Shown piece after piece: positions 1-6,580 of a stretch of DNA of 42,804 nucleotides; position 1 is the stretch's first letter; every line of letters starts with the position of its first letter. Below the pieces are notes generated by a model that saw only the letters and a program-made list of their open reading frames with translations, made no database searches and was not told the DNA's origin. The stretch comes from Leyella stercorea (GTDB lineage: Bacteria > Bacteroidota > Bacteroidia > Bacteroidales > Bacteroidaceae): assembly GCF_019052365.1 (NCBI RefSeq), contig NZ_JAHQUY010000022.1, positions 1 to 42,804 on the forward strand. Direction: 5' to 3'. The position numbers were made by a program, and so were the translations under genes.

Positions 1-159
1 TTCGTTTTTCTTCTACCCAAGAACGATTATTCATCGTTCTCGCTTCTTGTACTACTTCTGTCTTATGTAAATCTTTTCAAAGAACTCTTTCTTTTTATTC
101 GCTTCCTGTTTCGCTCTTCAACCTCTCGTTTTGCTTGAGGTTTCGTTCGTTCTCGAAAG
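1..159 (-). other. Probable 5' leader of an rRNA operon leaving the window on the left
   Basis: Read on the minus strand, this stretch follows a strong Bacteroidetes-type promoter and contains GTTCTTTGAAAAG-like sequence (plus 73-85), followed by ACATAAGACAGAAGTAGTAC. That resembles the antitermination leader ahead of 16S rRNA in Prevotella and Bacteroides. No mature 16S sequence is reached inside the window, so the identity rests on leader resemblance and on the absence of any open frame. It could instead be the leader of another stable RNA or of a protein gene. Confidence 0.5.
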
Positions 160-165
160 CGGATG

Positions 166-196
166 CAAAGGTATAGCTTTTTTGCAAACCTCCAAA
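166..196 (-). promoter_or_regulatory. Promoter (TTTG-19-TACCTTTG) firing leftward
   Basis: On the minus strand the -7 box TACCTTTG (plus 166-173) is preceded by a -33 TTTG (plus 193-196), with exactly 19 bases between them. The predicted transcription start is near 159. It would drive the putative rRNA leader at the window edge. Confidence 0.65.
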
Positions 197-399
197 ACTT
201 TTGCAGGAAAAAGTTGAGTTTTTAGCTTGATTTTAACAGATATTTACAATTAAAGCGTATGATTGTGGGCGTACACATTATAATATTATACGCGAGTGAG
301 AGGGATAAGTGCACCCTTTTTGCGTACGAAGTCTGACCAGATTGAAAGTGTATCTAAACAATAAAGATAGCTTTTCAACGCAACTAACATAGTAAGCGG

Positions 400-424
400 T
401 GCACTTGAGACAAGTGCACCCCCT
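400..424 (+). repeat. Dispersed hairpin repeat, CTTG/CAAG version, single copy
   Basis: TGCACTTG-AGA-CAAGTGCA at 400-418 is followed by CCCCCT. It is the same element as the copies near 23282, 34924, 35109, 35846 and 38566. Here no partner of the other stem version lies to its left, and it leads after a short T run into the 22-base tandem array. Confidence 0.85.
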
Positions 425-431
425 TTTTTGC

Positions 432-576
432 GTTCGCCGTCCGATCAGATTCCGTTCGCCACCCAATCGGATTGCGTTCGCCGCCCGATCAGATTCCGTC
501 CGCCGCCCGATCGGATTCCGTACGCCGTCCAATCAGATTCCGTTCGCCGTCCGATCGGATTCCGTTCGCCGTCCAA
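432..576 (+). repeat. 22-base tandem array, about 6.5 units
   Basis: Units start at 432, 454, 476, 498, 520, 542 and (partial) 564. They begin GTTCGCC or a close variant and end GATTCC. Variation is concentrated at a few positions, such as CCGATC/CCAATC and CAG/CGG. The same unit in reverse complement forms the array at 34707-34801. Units are directly abutting with no unique spacers, so this is not a CRISPR array. Confidence 0.9.
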
Positions 577-709
577 CGACTATCTTTAGCATTTTGAAGA
601 ACACTTCTTGGGCTTCTACACCACCAACTTTAGCTACAAACTCTTGCAGTTGTCAGAATTTATTGCGAACTTAGCGGTTCGAAAACGATAATTATAAAAA
701 ACAATAAGA

Positions 710-1555
710 ATGAAAACAATAGGAATGAAAACAAAGAAAACAGTAAACCAAAAGCTGAAGCGCATATTCTTATCGCTTCTGCTGCCTGCGGCTATAACCG
801 CATCGGTCACTTGCAACGCACAAGACAACTCGGGCATACCGCCGCACCAGATGCGCGTGGCTTCGTATAACATACAGCACGGCATGGGCATGGACAACCA
901 GCTCAACTACAAGCGCATAGCCGAGGTGCTGAGAGCTATTTCGCCGGATGTGGTGGCAGTGCAGGAGGTGGACAGCATGACGCAGCGCACGAACAACACT
1001 TATGCGCTGGGCGAGATAGCAGAACAGCTGAACTACTACGCATCGTATGCACCCGCAATAGATTTAGAAGGCGGCAAATACGGCATCGGCATACTCTCGC
1101 GCGAGCGCCCGATAAGCGTCAGACAGTATGCGCTGCCCGGAACTGAGGAGGCACGAACGCTGCTTGTGGCGGAGTTCGACGACTTCGTATTTGCATCGAC
1201 CCACCTCTCGCTGACCGAAGCCGACCGCATTGCGTCGATAGGCATCATTGAGGAGGCGGCAAAGAAAAGCGGAAAGCCGTTCGTGGTGGCTGGCGACCTG
1301 AACGACAAGCCCGATTCGCCGTTCATACGCCAGTTTGAGGAGAAATTCCAAATATGCAGCGGCAAGCAGAAGTCGTGGCCTGCCGACAAGCCGACGGAGT
1401 GTCTCGACTACATAGCTGCATACAAACGCAAGAGCGCGGGCAAAAACGGAAAGGGAGGCACACAGCATCCGGCGGTTACGCTTTTCTCGGATGTTCTGAA
1501 CACGCAGGCTTCCGACCATCGTCCGATTGTGGCAGAGATAGTATTGCCCCGATAG
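710..1555 (+). CDS. Secreted endonuclease/exonuclease/phosphatase-family metal-dependent hydrolase
   Basis: The 281-residue protein has an N-terminal signal sequence: a basic start, then a hydrophobic stretch of about residues 18-35 ending near TCNAQ. The rest shows the EEP fold signatures in order: VASYNIQHG, then AVQEVD (metal-binding Glu), VVAGDLND (Asp and Asn of the active site), and near the C-terminus SDHRPIVAEI (catalytic Asp-His pair). The family cleaves phosphodiester or phosphomonoester bonds in nucleic acids, lipids or inositol phosphates; the substrate cannot be read from sequence. A second ATG at 725 is an equally possible start. The Cys in the signal region does not make a good lipobox. 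The gene stands alone and ends at a bidirectional terminator shared with the convergent gene. Confidence 0.85.
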   Translation: MKTIGMKTKKTVNQKLKRIFLSLLLPAAITASVTCNAQDNSGIPPHQMRVASYNIQHGMGMDNQLNYKRIAEVLRAISPDVVAVQEVDSMTQRTNNTYALGEIAEQLNYYASYAPAIDLEGGKYGIGILSRERPISVRQYALPGTEEARTLLVAEFDDFVFASTHLSLTEADRIASIGIIEEAAKKSGKPFVVAGDLNDKPDSPFIRQFEEKFQICSGKQKSWPADKPTECLDYIAAYKRKSAGKNGKGGTQHPAVTLFSDVLNTQASDHRPIVAEIVLPR

Positions 1556-1566
1556 CATACCAACAA

Positions 1567-1599
1567 AAAAGGTGCAACGTCAAACACGTTGCACCTTTT
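1567..1599. terminator. Bidirectional intrinsic terminator
   Basis: A perfect 14-base-pair stem (1567-1580 with 1586-1599) has a 5-base loop, AAAA on one side and TTTT on the other. It sits between the convergent hydrolase (ends 1555) and the minus-strand gene ending at 1618, and can serve both. Confidence 0.85.
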
Positions 1600-1617
1600 C
1601 TATTTATTTATCTTTTC

Positions 1618-2922
1618 TTACTGCTGAACGAGCGTCATTGTGCGCATAACCGGAGCTACGGCTGTGCGCTTAGCAGCCTTCTTTGTAGCGATGCGCTTCG
1701 GCATAGCAACAGCCTTGGCAGGAGCTACGCCTGCAGGAGCTGCACCTGTTGTGAACTCGTGCTTTGTGAGCGGACCCCACTCGCCCTTAGCGTTCTTTGC
1801 GAGAGCAAGAGCGTAGTAGGCTGTGTTAGGAGTTGCCTCGAAAATATAGTTGTCCACTCCATACTGGTTCCAGTTCGGGTCCATCGGAATATCCTGCATG
1901 AGGTATTCTTTAGCCCACTTGTCACCACCTAACTCCTCGTACTTGTCCTTAGCGCATATAGCATCACGGTAGAGGGCGGTCTGGTCGTTCGGTGTGAAGG
2001 TTACGTTCTGCACATACGAGCCACCATTGTTAACGTAGTCGCCTACGGTTGCGGTAACCTGAGCAACGCCTTCGCCACCCTGACCCTTTGTTGTAACGTA
2101 GATGTAAACGAGGTCGCCGAAGTTGCCTTCTACGTCAACTGGGAGCACTGCTACCTCATAGTCGGTACCAGGAGCAAGTCCATCCCATGTGTTTGTAGCC
2201 TCATCAGAGTAAGATTTGCCGCTGAACTGCTTAATCATAGCCTCAATGCTTGAGAGACCCATCATCGGTCCCCACTGCTCGAACTGCTCCTGTGCCTTAC
2301 CCTTCTCGAACTGGCACCAGTAGAATTCCTCGCAATCCTTGTTAGGAGTAACGGTGAGAGTGAAGCTGCTTGATGTGGTCTCGTCGACAGTGTATGTCAC
2401 AGACGGAGTGCCCACTGTAGGCACCTTCGGAGTCTTGAACTCTGCGCGTGAAACCTGGCACGGCACGCCGTACTCGTCGTAAGCGAGAGTAACAACGGTG
2501 TACGGAGTGTTGGCTGTGAACTCGCGAGCGAAGCCAGAGAGTTTGCCCTCAGAGAAGTCCTCAGCGAGTTGCGTACCCGACATACGCTCGAAGTAGCGTG
2601 CGAATGTAATGTCGTCGTACTGCTTTGCGGTATTTGTAGGCAGAACGTCGATTCTGAAAGTACTGCTCGGGTCGGTACGTGTAACCTTTACGTATACCAC
2701 ATCGTTCTCATCCTCGTCCTTTTCATATCTGAGGAACTCTACGTTAGCCTTCACTTCGCCGTCCTTGCGTGCGAAAGAGATGCTGTCAACATGGTCTACT
2801 GCGTAAGCCTTGCTTGCTACAGAAGAGTTAATGATCATACGGTTGGGTACTACGTCGGTCTGTGCCTGTACGCCTGTCGACATCGCCAATGCGAGTGCCG
2901 CTATAGAGAAGAATTTCTTCAT
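1618..2922 (-). CDS. Secreted protein with fibronectin-III-like repeats and a basic Ala/Lys-rich tail
   Basis: The protein has 434 residues. A clear signal peptide (about residues 1-20, ending VQAQ) precedes a short beta-rich head with the phrase VDSISFARKDG, which resembles the head of the protein encoded just upstream. Two or three FnIII-like segments follow, recognisable by phrases such as NTPYTVVTLAYDEYG, APGTDYEVAVLPVD and NTAYYALALAKNAKGEWG. The last ~40 residues are rich in Ala, Lys and Arg (PKRIATKKAAKRT), which is unusual for an exported Bacteroidetes protein and is not a standard T9SS tail. The start codon overlaps the stop of the upstream gene by four bases (ATGA at 2919-2922), so the two are translationally coupled. 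I do not recognise a specific function; surface binding is only a guess. Confidence 0.75.
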   Translation of the reverse strand: MKKFFSIAALALAMSTGVQAQTDVVPNRMIINSSVASKAYAVDHVDSISFARKDGEVKANVEFLRYEKDEDENDVVYVKVTRTDPSSTFRIDVLPTNTAKQYDDITFARYFERMSGTQLAEDFSEGKLSGFAREFTANTPYTVVTLAYDEYGVPCQVSRAEFKTPKVPTVGTPSVTYTVDETTSSSFTLTVTPNKDCEEFYWCQFEKGKAQEQFEQWGPMMGLSSIEAMIKQFSGKSYSDEATNTWDGLAPGTDYEVAVLPVDVEGNFGDLVYIYVTTKGQGGEGVAQVTATVGDYVNNGGSYVQNVTFTPNDQTALYRDAICAKDKYEELGGDKWAKEYLMQDIPMDPNWNQYGVDNYIFEATPNTAYYALALAKNAKGEWGPLTKHEFTTGAAPAGVAPAKAVAMPKRIATKKAAKRTAVAPVMRTMTLVQQ

Positions 2923-3398
2923 TTCTTTACGAATTTAATTGATTTGTTGTTAACTTTAAGAATATACACACCGCTGCTGAGCGCATCGGTGCTAACCGGT
3001 GTTCCGTCCCAAGCCTTGAGGCTCATGGCACGCTGTCCCTGAATGTTGTAGATGGCAGCGTTGGCAGGACCGGTGAGTCCGTTAGCCGACACGAATCCGC
3101 CAGCATACATCACTTGCAAGCCCTCGGCTCCGCCTACGACCTGCGTAACGCTTGTCGGTTCGCCTTCGAAGTACAGCACGGTAGAGTTGGTGAAAGCGAG
3201 TTCGCGTGTGGTTTTGTCGGCGAACCTTACTTCCATCTTGCCGTTCTTGAAGCAGATACGACTTACTGTGCTCAGCTTTGCCTCCATCTGCTTTGCGCCG
3301 GTAGACGAGTCTTTCACGACAAAACTGTTGTCGGCGTAGCTCTGTCCCACTGCAAACAGTGCGAGAATGGCTGATGTCAGAATTGTTTTTCTGTTCAT
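2919..3398 (-). CDS. Small secreted protein with a T9SS-type C-terminal sorting domain
   Basis: This 159-residue protein has a signal peptide (about residues 1-22, ending SYA). It then has a head of about 60 residues (KLSTVSRICFKNGKMEVRF) and a C-terminal domain of about 70 residues. That domain carries the type-A T9SS pattern: AAIYNIQGQR, then SSGVYILKVN, ending KSIKFVKK. T9SS cargo is exported through the outer membrane and the C-terminal domain is removed or anchored. Here almost half the protein is the sorting domain, so the passenger is very small. It is the first gene of a two-gene operon, behind the promoter at 3452-3482, and overlaps the next gene by four bases. Confidence 0.75.
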   Translation of the reverse strand: MNRKTILTSAILALFAVGQSYADNSFVVKDSSTGAKQMEAKLSTVSRICFKNGKMEVRFADKTTRELAFTNSTVLYFEGEPTSVTQVVGGAEGLQVMYAGGFVSANGLTGPANAAIYNIQGQRAMSLKAWDGTPVSTDALSSGVYILKVNNKSIKFVKK

Positions 3399-3451
3399 AG
3401 TTGTTACATTATTTATGGTTTAATGATATCGCTACAGAACGATACCGATTG

Positions 3452-3482
3452 CAAAAGTACATAAATATATCTATTCGCCAAA
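3452..3482 (-). promoter_or_regulatory. Promoter of the secreted-protein operon (TTTG-19-TACTTTTG)
   Basis: On the minus strand the -7 box TACTTTTG (plus 3452-3459) is 19 bases from TTTG (plus 3479-3482). The predicted transcription start is near 3445, giving a leader of about 47 bases before the ATG at 3398. Confidence 0.7.
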
Positions 3483-3537
3483 CTTTTTGTTGCGGAAATA
3501 ATGATTCTGTCTCCTTTTTGCGCACACAGTCGCTTCG

Positions 3538-4722
3538 CTACACATTATTATTATGCGAGCGTTTGTGCCAGTAGGTGAGTTTGTCTACGACGAGCGCGAT
3601 GGCGCCGTCGCCAGTGACGTTGCAGGCTGTGCCGAAGCTGTCCATAGCTATGTAGAGCGCAATCATGAGTGCGAGCGACTGGTCGTCGAAGCCGAGCATC
3701 GACGAGAGAATGCCGAGAGCCGCCATGATAGCTCCGCCCGGTACGCCCGGCGCCGCCACCATCGTGATGCCCAGCATGAGGATGAAGCCCGACATCATTT
3801 GGAAGTCGTACGGAATATTCTGCATCATCATCAGCGCCAACGCGCACGACACTATCTTCATCGTGCTGCCCGAGAGGTGGATGGTGGCGCAGAGCGGAAT
3901 GACGAAGCCCGCAATGTCCTTGTTAACGCCGTTGTTGATGGTCTGGCGCAGCGTGACGGGAATGGTAGCCGCCGACGACTGCGTGCCGAGAGCCGTGAAG
4001 TAAGCCGGCATCATGTTGAGAAGCAGGCGCAACGGGTTCTTGCGCACGAAGAGCGAGGCTATGAAATACTGGAAAACAAGCAGGAAGATGTGCATCACGA
4101 AGATTACGCCGATAATCTTCACGAACACGCTGAGCACCTTGAACACTTCGCCCGAGTGGGTCATGTTGAAGAAGATGCCGAAGATATAGATGGGCAAAAG
4201 CGGCAACACCACTACCTGTATGGTCTTTGTGATGATGTCGCGGAACTCGCCGAACATCGACTTCAGCGTGTGCGACTCAAGATGGGCGATGCCAAGACCG
4301 AAGGTGAACGCCATAACCAAAGCAGTCATAATGTTGAGCGAAGCAGGGATGCTCACGGTGAAGAACGGCTCAATGCCCTTCGCCTCGCTAATCTGCGCCA
4401 GTTGCAGGTTGTCGGTTATGAGCGCCGGGAACACCGCCTGCCCCACTCCATAAGAAAGGAAGCCGGAGAAGACGGTGGCGCCGTACGCCATGAGTGCGGT
4501 TATTACAAGCAGTTTGCCGGCTCCCTTGCCGATGTCGGCGATAGCCGGCGTGACGAGTCCAACGATGATGAGCGGAATAAGGAAACCGAGGAACTCGCTG
4601 AAGAGCGCGTTGAACGTTACGAACACGCGCACGGGCATGTCGGGCGACACGATGCCGAACCCGATACCGAGGATAATGGCAATGATAATCTTAGGGAGCA
4701 AGCCCAACTTGATCTTTTTCAT
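3538..4722 (-). CDS. Dicarboxylate/amino acid:cation symporter (DAACS family)
   Basis: The 394-residue inner-membrane protein has many hydrophobic segments throughout and no signal peptide. DAACS (GltP/DctA/SstT) hallmarks are visible: the serine-rich hairpin GTQSSAATIPVTL at roughly residues 240-252, a PLCATIHLSGSTM segment where the family usually has N-M-D-G-T, and the terminal DSFGTACNVTGDGAIALVVDKL transport motif. The family takes up glutamate, aspartate, C4-dicarboxylates, serine or threonine with Na+ or H+. The altered N-M-D-G-T segment means the substrate should not be assumed to be glutamate. The gene is monocistronic; a weak promoter overlaps the 3' end of the upstream GH109-like gene. 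Confidence 0.85.
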   Translation of the reverse strand: MKKIKLGLLPKIIIAIILGIGFGIVSPDMPVRVFVTFNALFSEFLGFLIPLIIVGLVTPAIADIGKGAGKLLVITALMAYGATVFSGFLSYGVGQAVFPALITDNLQLAQISEAKGIEPFFTVSIPASLNIMTALVMAFTFGLGIAHLESHTLKSMFGEFRDIITKTIQVVVLPLLPIYIFGIFFNMTHSGEVFKVLSVFVKIIGVIFVMHIFLLVFQYFIASLFVRKNPLRLLLNMMPAYFTALGTQSSAATIPVTLRQTINNGVNKDIAGFVIPLCATIHLSGSTMKIVSCALALMMMQNIPYDFQMMSGFILMLGITMVAAPGVPGGAIMAALGILSSMLGFDDQSLALMIALYIAMDSFGTACNVTGDGAIALVVDKLTYWHKRSHNNNV

Positions 4723-4756
4723 ACGTGGATAGTGCTTAGTTTGATTAGTTTCGGGG

Positions 4757-4787
4757 CGAAGTTACATATAATATCACAAAGCGCAAA
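4757..4787 (-). promoter_or_regulatory. Weak candidate promoter of the DAACS transporter
   Basis: TAACTTCG (plus 4757-4764, one mismatch to TAnnTTTG) lies 19 bases from TTTG (plus 4784-4787). The -33 box falls inside the last codons of the upstream gene. Confidence 0.4.
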
Positions 4788-6432
4788 GCTTTGCGGCATG
4801 ATTTTTCGCCTTAGCCACAGCCTTGTCGAGCTGGGTCTGCGCCTTCTTCTTCGCAGCGTCGGTCTTGGCGTTCTGCACATTGTCGTAGAGAGTCCAGAGC
4901 TTCAGCTTGGCAGTAGCCTCCTTGTATGCCTTTGTGAACTTGTTGGCAGCAGCCTCGGTCTGAGCCTCTTCCTCAGGTGTGGCATAAGCATGCCTGTAGC
5001 CCTTGAACTTGTTCCAGAGACCACGCGTGAAGTCGGGGAAAGCCACCGGAGCGCAGTCGTTGTCCATCGACAAAGCTCCAAGCTCTGCAATGGAGCACCA
5101 CTCAGCCAAGTCGTATACGTCCATATCGAGCGGCAGACCGTTCTGCAGACAATACACGAGGCGCGCGGTCATGATGAAGTCCATGCCTCCATGGCCGCCT
5201 ACCTCCTTAGCCAGCTTGCCGAACTTCTTCAGAATAGGATGGTCGTACTTGGCCTCGAGAGCCTGCTTCTCAGCCTCGGGCATGAAGCTGTGCGTAGAGA
5301 GATTGTCGACCTGTGGCTGCACGCCGCTTGCCGCAAGCTGCTTGCTGTCGAGAGCATAGCCTTCGACGGGATACTTGTTGGCGAATCCGCGCGTTCCGGT
5401 AAGCTGATACAGGCGGTTGTAGGGCTGCGGATTCATCACGTCGTGCTGCAACTCTATCACCTTCTTGTTAGCTGTGCGTATGAGAGTGGTGGTGTGGTCG
5501 CCGTTGCGGAAGTCGTCGCAGGGCTTGCCGGTCTTAGCCTCAACAAGCTCTTTGCCGTGAACGCTCTTCGTGTCCATAGCCACAAGCGTAGTCATGCGGT
5601 CGCCGCGATGAATGTCGAGCAGCTGCGCCACCGGACCAAGTCCGTGTGTGGCATAGATGTCGCCACGGTTCTCGCGGTTATACTTCAGTCGCCATCCGAG
5701 CTGCTCGGGGTCGGATCCGTTCGGATTCTTCCAGTAATAGTCCCAGAACTCGTCAAGATTGTGTATGTATGCGCCCTGCGCATGCAGTATCTCGCCGAAC
5801 ACGCCGTGCTGCGCCATATTCAGAGTGCGCATCTCGAACCAGTCGTAGCAGCAGTTCTCGAGAATCATGCAGTTGAGCTGCTTCTGTTCAGCCAGGTCGA
5901 TGAGCTGCCAACATTCCTCAAGGTTCATTGCCGAGGGCACCTCGTCGGCTACGTTCTTGCCGTTCTCCATTGCGCACTTTGCCACAACGGCATGATGCTC
6001 CCAGTCGGTAGCTATATATACAAGGTCGATATCGTTGCGGCGGCACAGATCCTCATAGCCCTTCTCGCCGTAATAGACGGCGGCAGGAGCCAGTCCGTGC
6101 TTGCGCAGCGTCTCGTTCTGCTTGGCTGCGCGCGCCTCTACGTAGTCGCAGAGAGCCACAATCTCCACACCAGGTATCAAGCAGAAGTCTTCTACCGCAC
6201 TCGGTCCGCGCATGCCAAGACCGACGAAGCCCACGCGCACCGTCTTCATCTTCGGGAGTGCCAGTCCGAGCACGTCCTTCTGTCCTGCAGGGCGTTCGGG
6301 CGACTCAATCATTATCTTGCCTTTGTTCCAATGCCATTTTGTAGACGGAGAGAGCGATTGTGCGTTTGCCGCAAGCGAACAGAAAGACATCACAGCGGCA
6401 AAAGCCATACTTAATATAACTGATTTGTTCAT
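4774..6432 (-). CDS. Gfo/Idh/MocA-fold protein, probable GH109 alpha-N-acetylgalactosaminidase
   Basis: The protein has 552 residues when started at the ATG whose complement is at 6430-6432. An upstream in-frame extension exists but runs through the promoter, and only the downstream start gives a signal peptide (MNKSVILSM... ending ANAQ). A Rossmann NAD-binding motif (VGFVGLGMRGPSAVEDF) begins near residue 72, followed by VALCDY. Long phrases typical of Bacteroides GH109 proteins follow: KCAMENGKNV, PSAMNLEECW, ILENCCYDWFEM, QGAYIHNL, YATHGLGPVAQ and GHGGMDF. GH109 enzymes use tightly bound NAD+ for hydrolysis by oxidation, elimination and reduction, removing terminal GalNAc from host glycans. 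A C-terminal Ala/Lys-rich extension of about 70 residues (KAYKEATAKLK...) is longer than usual for the family. The substrate is inferred from family resemblance only. Confidence 0.75.
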   Translation of the reverse strand: MNKSVILSMAFAAVMSFCSLAANAQSLSPSTKWHWNKGKIMIESPERPAGQKDVLGLALPKMKTVRVGFVGLGMRGPSAVEDFCLIPGVEIVALCDYVEARAAKQNETLRKHGLAPAAVYYGEKGYEDLCRRNDIDLVYIATDWEHHAVVAKCAMENGKNVADEVPSAMNLEECWQLIDLAEQKQLNCMILENCCYDWFEMRTLNMAQHGVFGEILHAQGAYIHNLDEFWDYYWKNPNGSDPEQLGWRLKYNRENRGDIYATHGLGPVAQLLDIHRGDRMTTLVAMDTKSVHGKELVEAKTGKPCDDFRNGDHTTTLIRTANKKVIELQHDVMNPQPYNRLYQLTGTRGFANKYPVEGYALDSKQLAASGVQPQVDNLSTHSFMPEAEKQALEAKYDHPILKKFGKLAKEVGGHGGMDFIMTARLVYCLQNGLPLDMDVYDLAEWCSIAELGALSMDNDCAPVAFPDFTRGLWNKFKGYRHAYATPEEEAQTEAAANKFTKAYKEATAKLKLWTLYDNVQNAKTDAAKKKAQTQLDKAVAKAKNHAAKLCAL

Positions 6433-6473
6433 AGATTGTTGGTTTTTAATTTGTTTGTTGATATAAGATATTG

Positions 6474-6507
6474 CAAAATTACGCTTTATTTTCGAAGCAT
6501 TACTCAA
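6474..6507 (-). promoter_or_regulatory. Promoter of the GH109-like gene
   Basis: TAATTTTG (plus 6474-6481) has a -33 TTTG at plus 6504-6507, with 22 bases between, slightly longer than the other promoters here. Together with the divergent promoter at 6522-6553 it occupies the 148-base gap between the two genes. Its position also rules out the longer upstream start for the GH109-like gene. Confidence 0.6.
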
Positions 6508-6521
6508 AAACCGACGAATAA

Positions 6522-6553
6522 TTTGTGGATATTGCCTAAAACACGTAACTTTG
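6522..6553 (+). promoter_or_regulatory. Promoter of the 5'-nucleotidase gene (TTTG-20-TAACTTTG)
   Basis: TTTG at 6522-6525 and TAACTTTG at 6546-6553 are separated by 20 bases. Transcription would start near 6560. The TTG codon at 6551 lies inside the -7 box and cannot be the translation start, which supports the GTG at 6581. Confidence 0.75.
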
Positions 6554-6580
6554 AGACTATTAAACTCAACAACATACACA

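Larger units (their letters stand above)
197..709. other. Intergenic stretch with one hairpin repeat and a 22-base tandem array
   Basis: No convincing gene is present. Short open frames on both strands here are translations of repeats. A truncated hairpin-repeat flank (AAGTGCACCC, near 307-316) comes first. A full hairpin copy lies at 400-418, and a 22-base tandem array at 432-576. The last 130 bases before the hydrolase at 710 are AT-rich. I find no TAnnTTTG promoter there, so the promoter of that gene is unidentified. Confidence 0.6.

Noticed and set aside
278..532. Small frames over the 5' repeat region, and similar ones at 34627-35148 and 37986-38585
   Set aside because: Their peptides are translations of the 22-base units and hairpins, seen in several frames and both strands. 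Nothing suggests translation.
432..576. CRISPR array
   Set aside because: The 22-base units abut directly, with no unique spacers and no cas genes nearby.
710..1555. Lipoprotein assignment for the hydrolase
   Set aside because: The Cys in ASVTCNAQ lacks the usual residue at -3 and the small residue at -1, so an ordinary signal peptide is more likely.
3553..6414. A 953-codon open frame on the + strand, antisense to the transporter and the GH109-like gene
   Set aside because: It has no recognisable domain and a low-complexity, Arg/His/Glu-rich translation. It is a mirror of two well-supported minus-strand genes and crosses the intergenic promoter.
6551..6580. TTG start for the 5'-nucleotidase
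   Set aside because: The codon lies inside the -7 promoter box; GTG 6581 gives a proper signal peptide.
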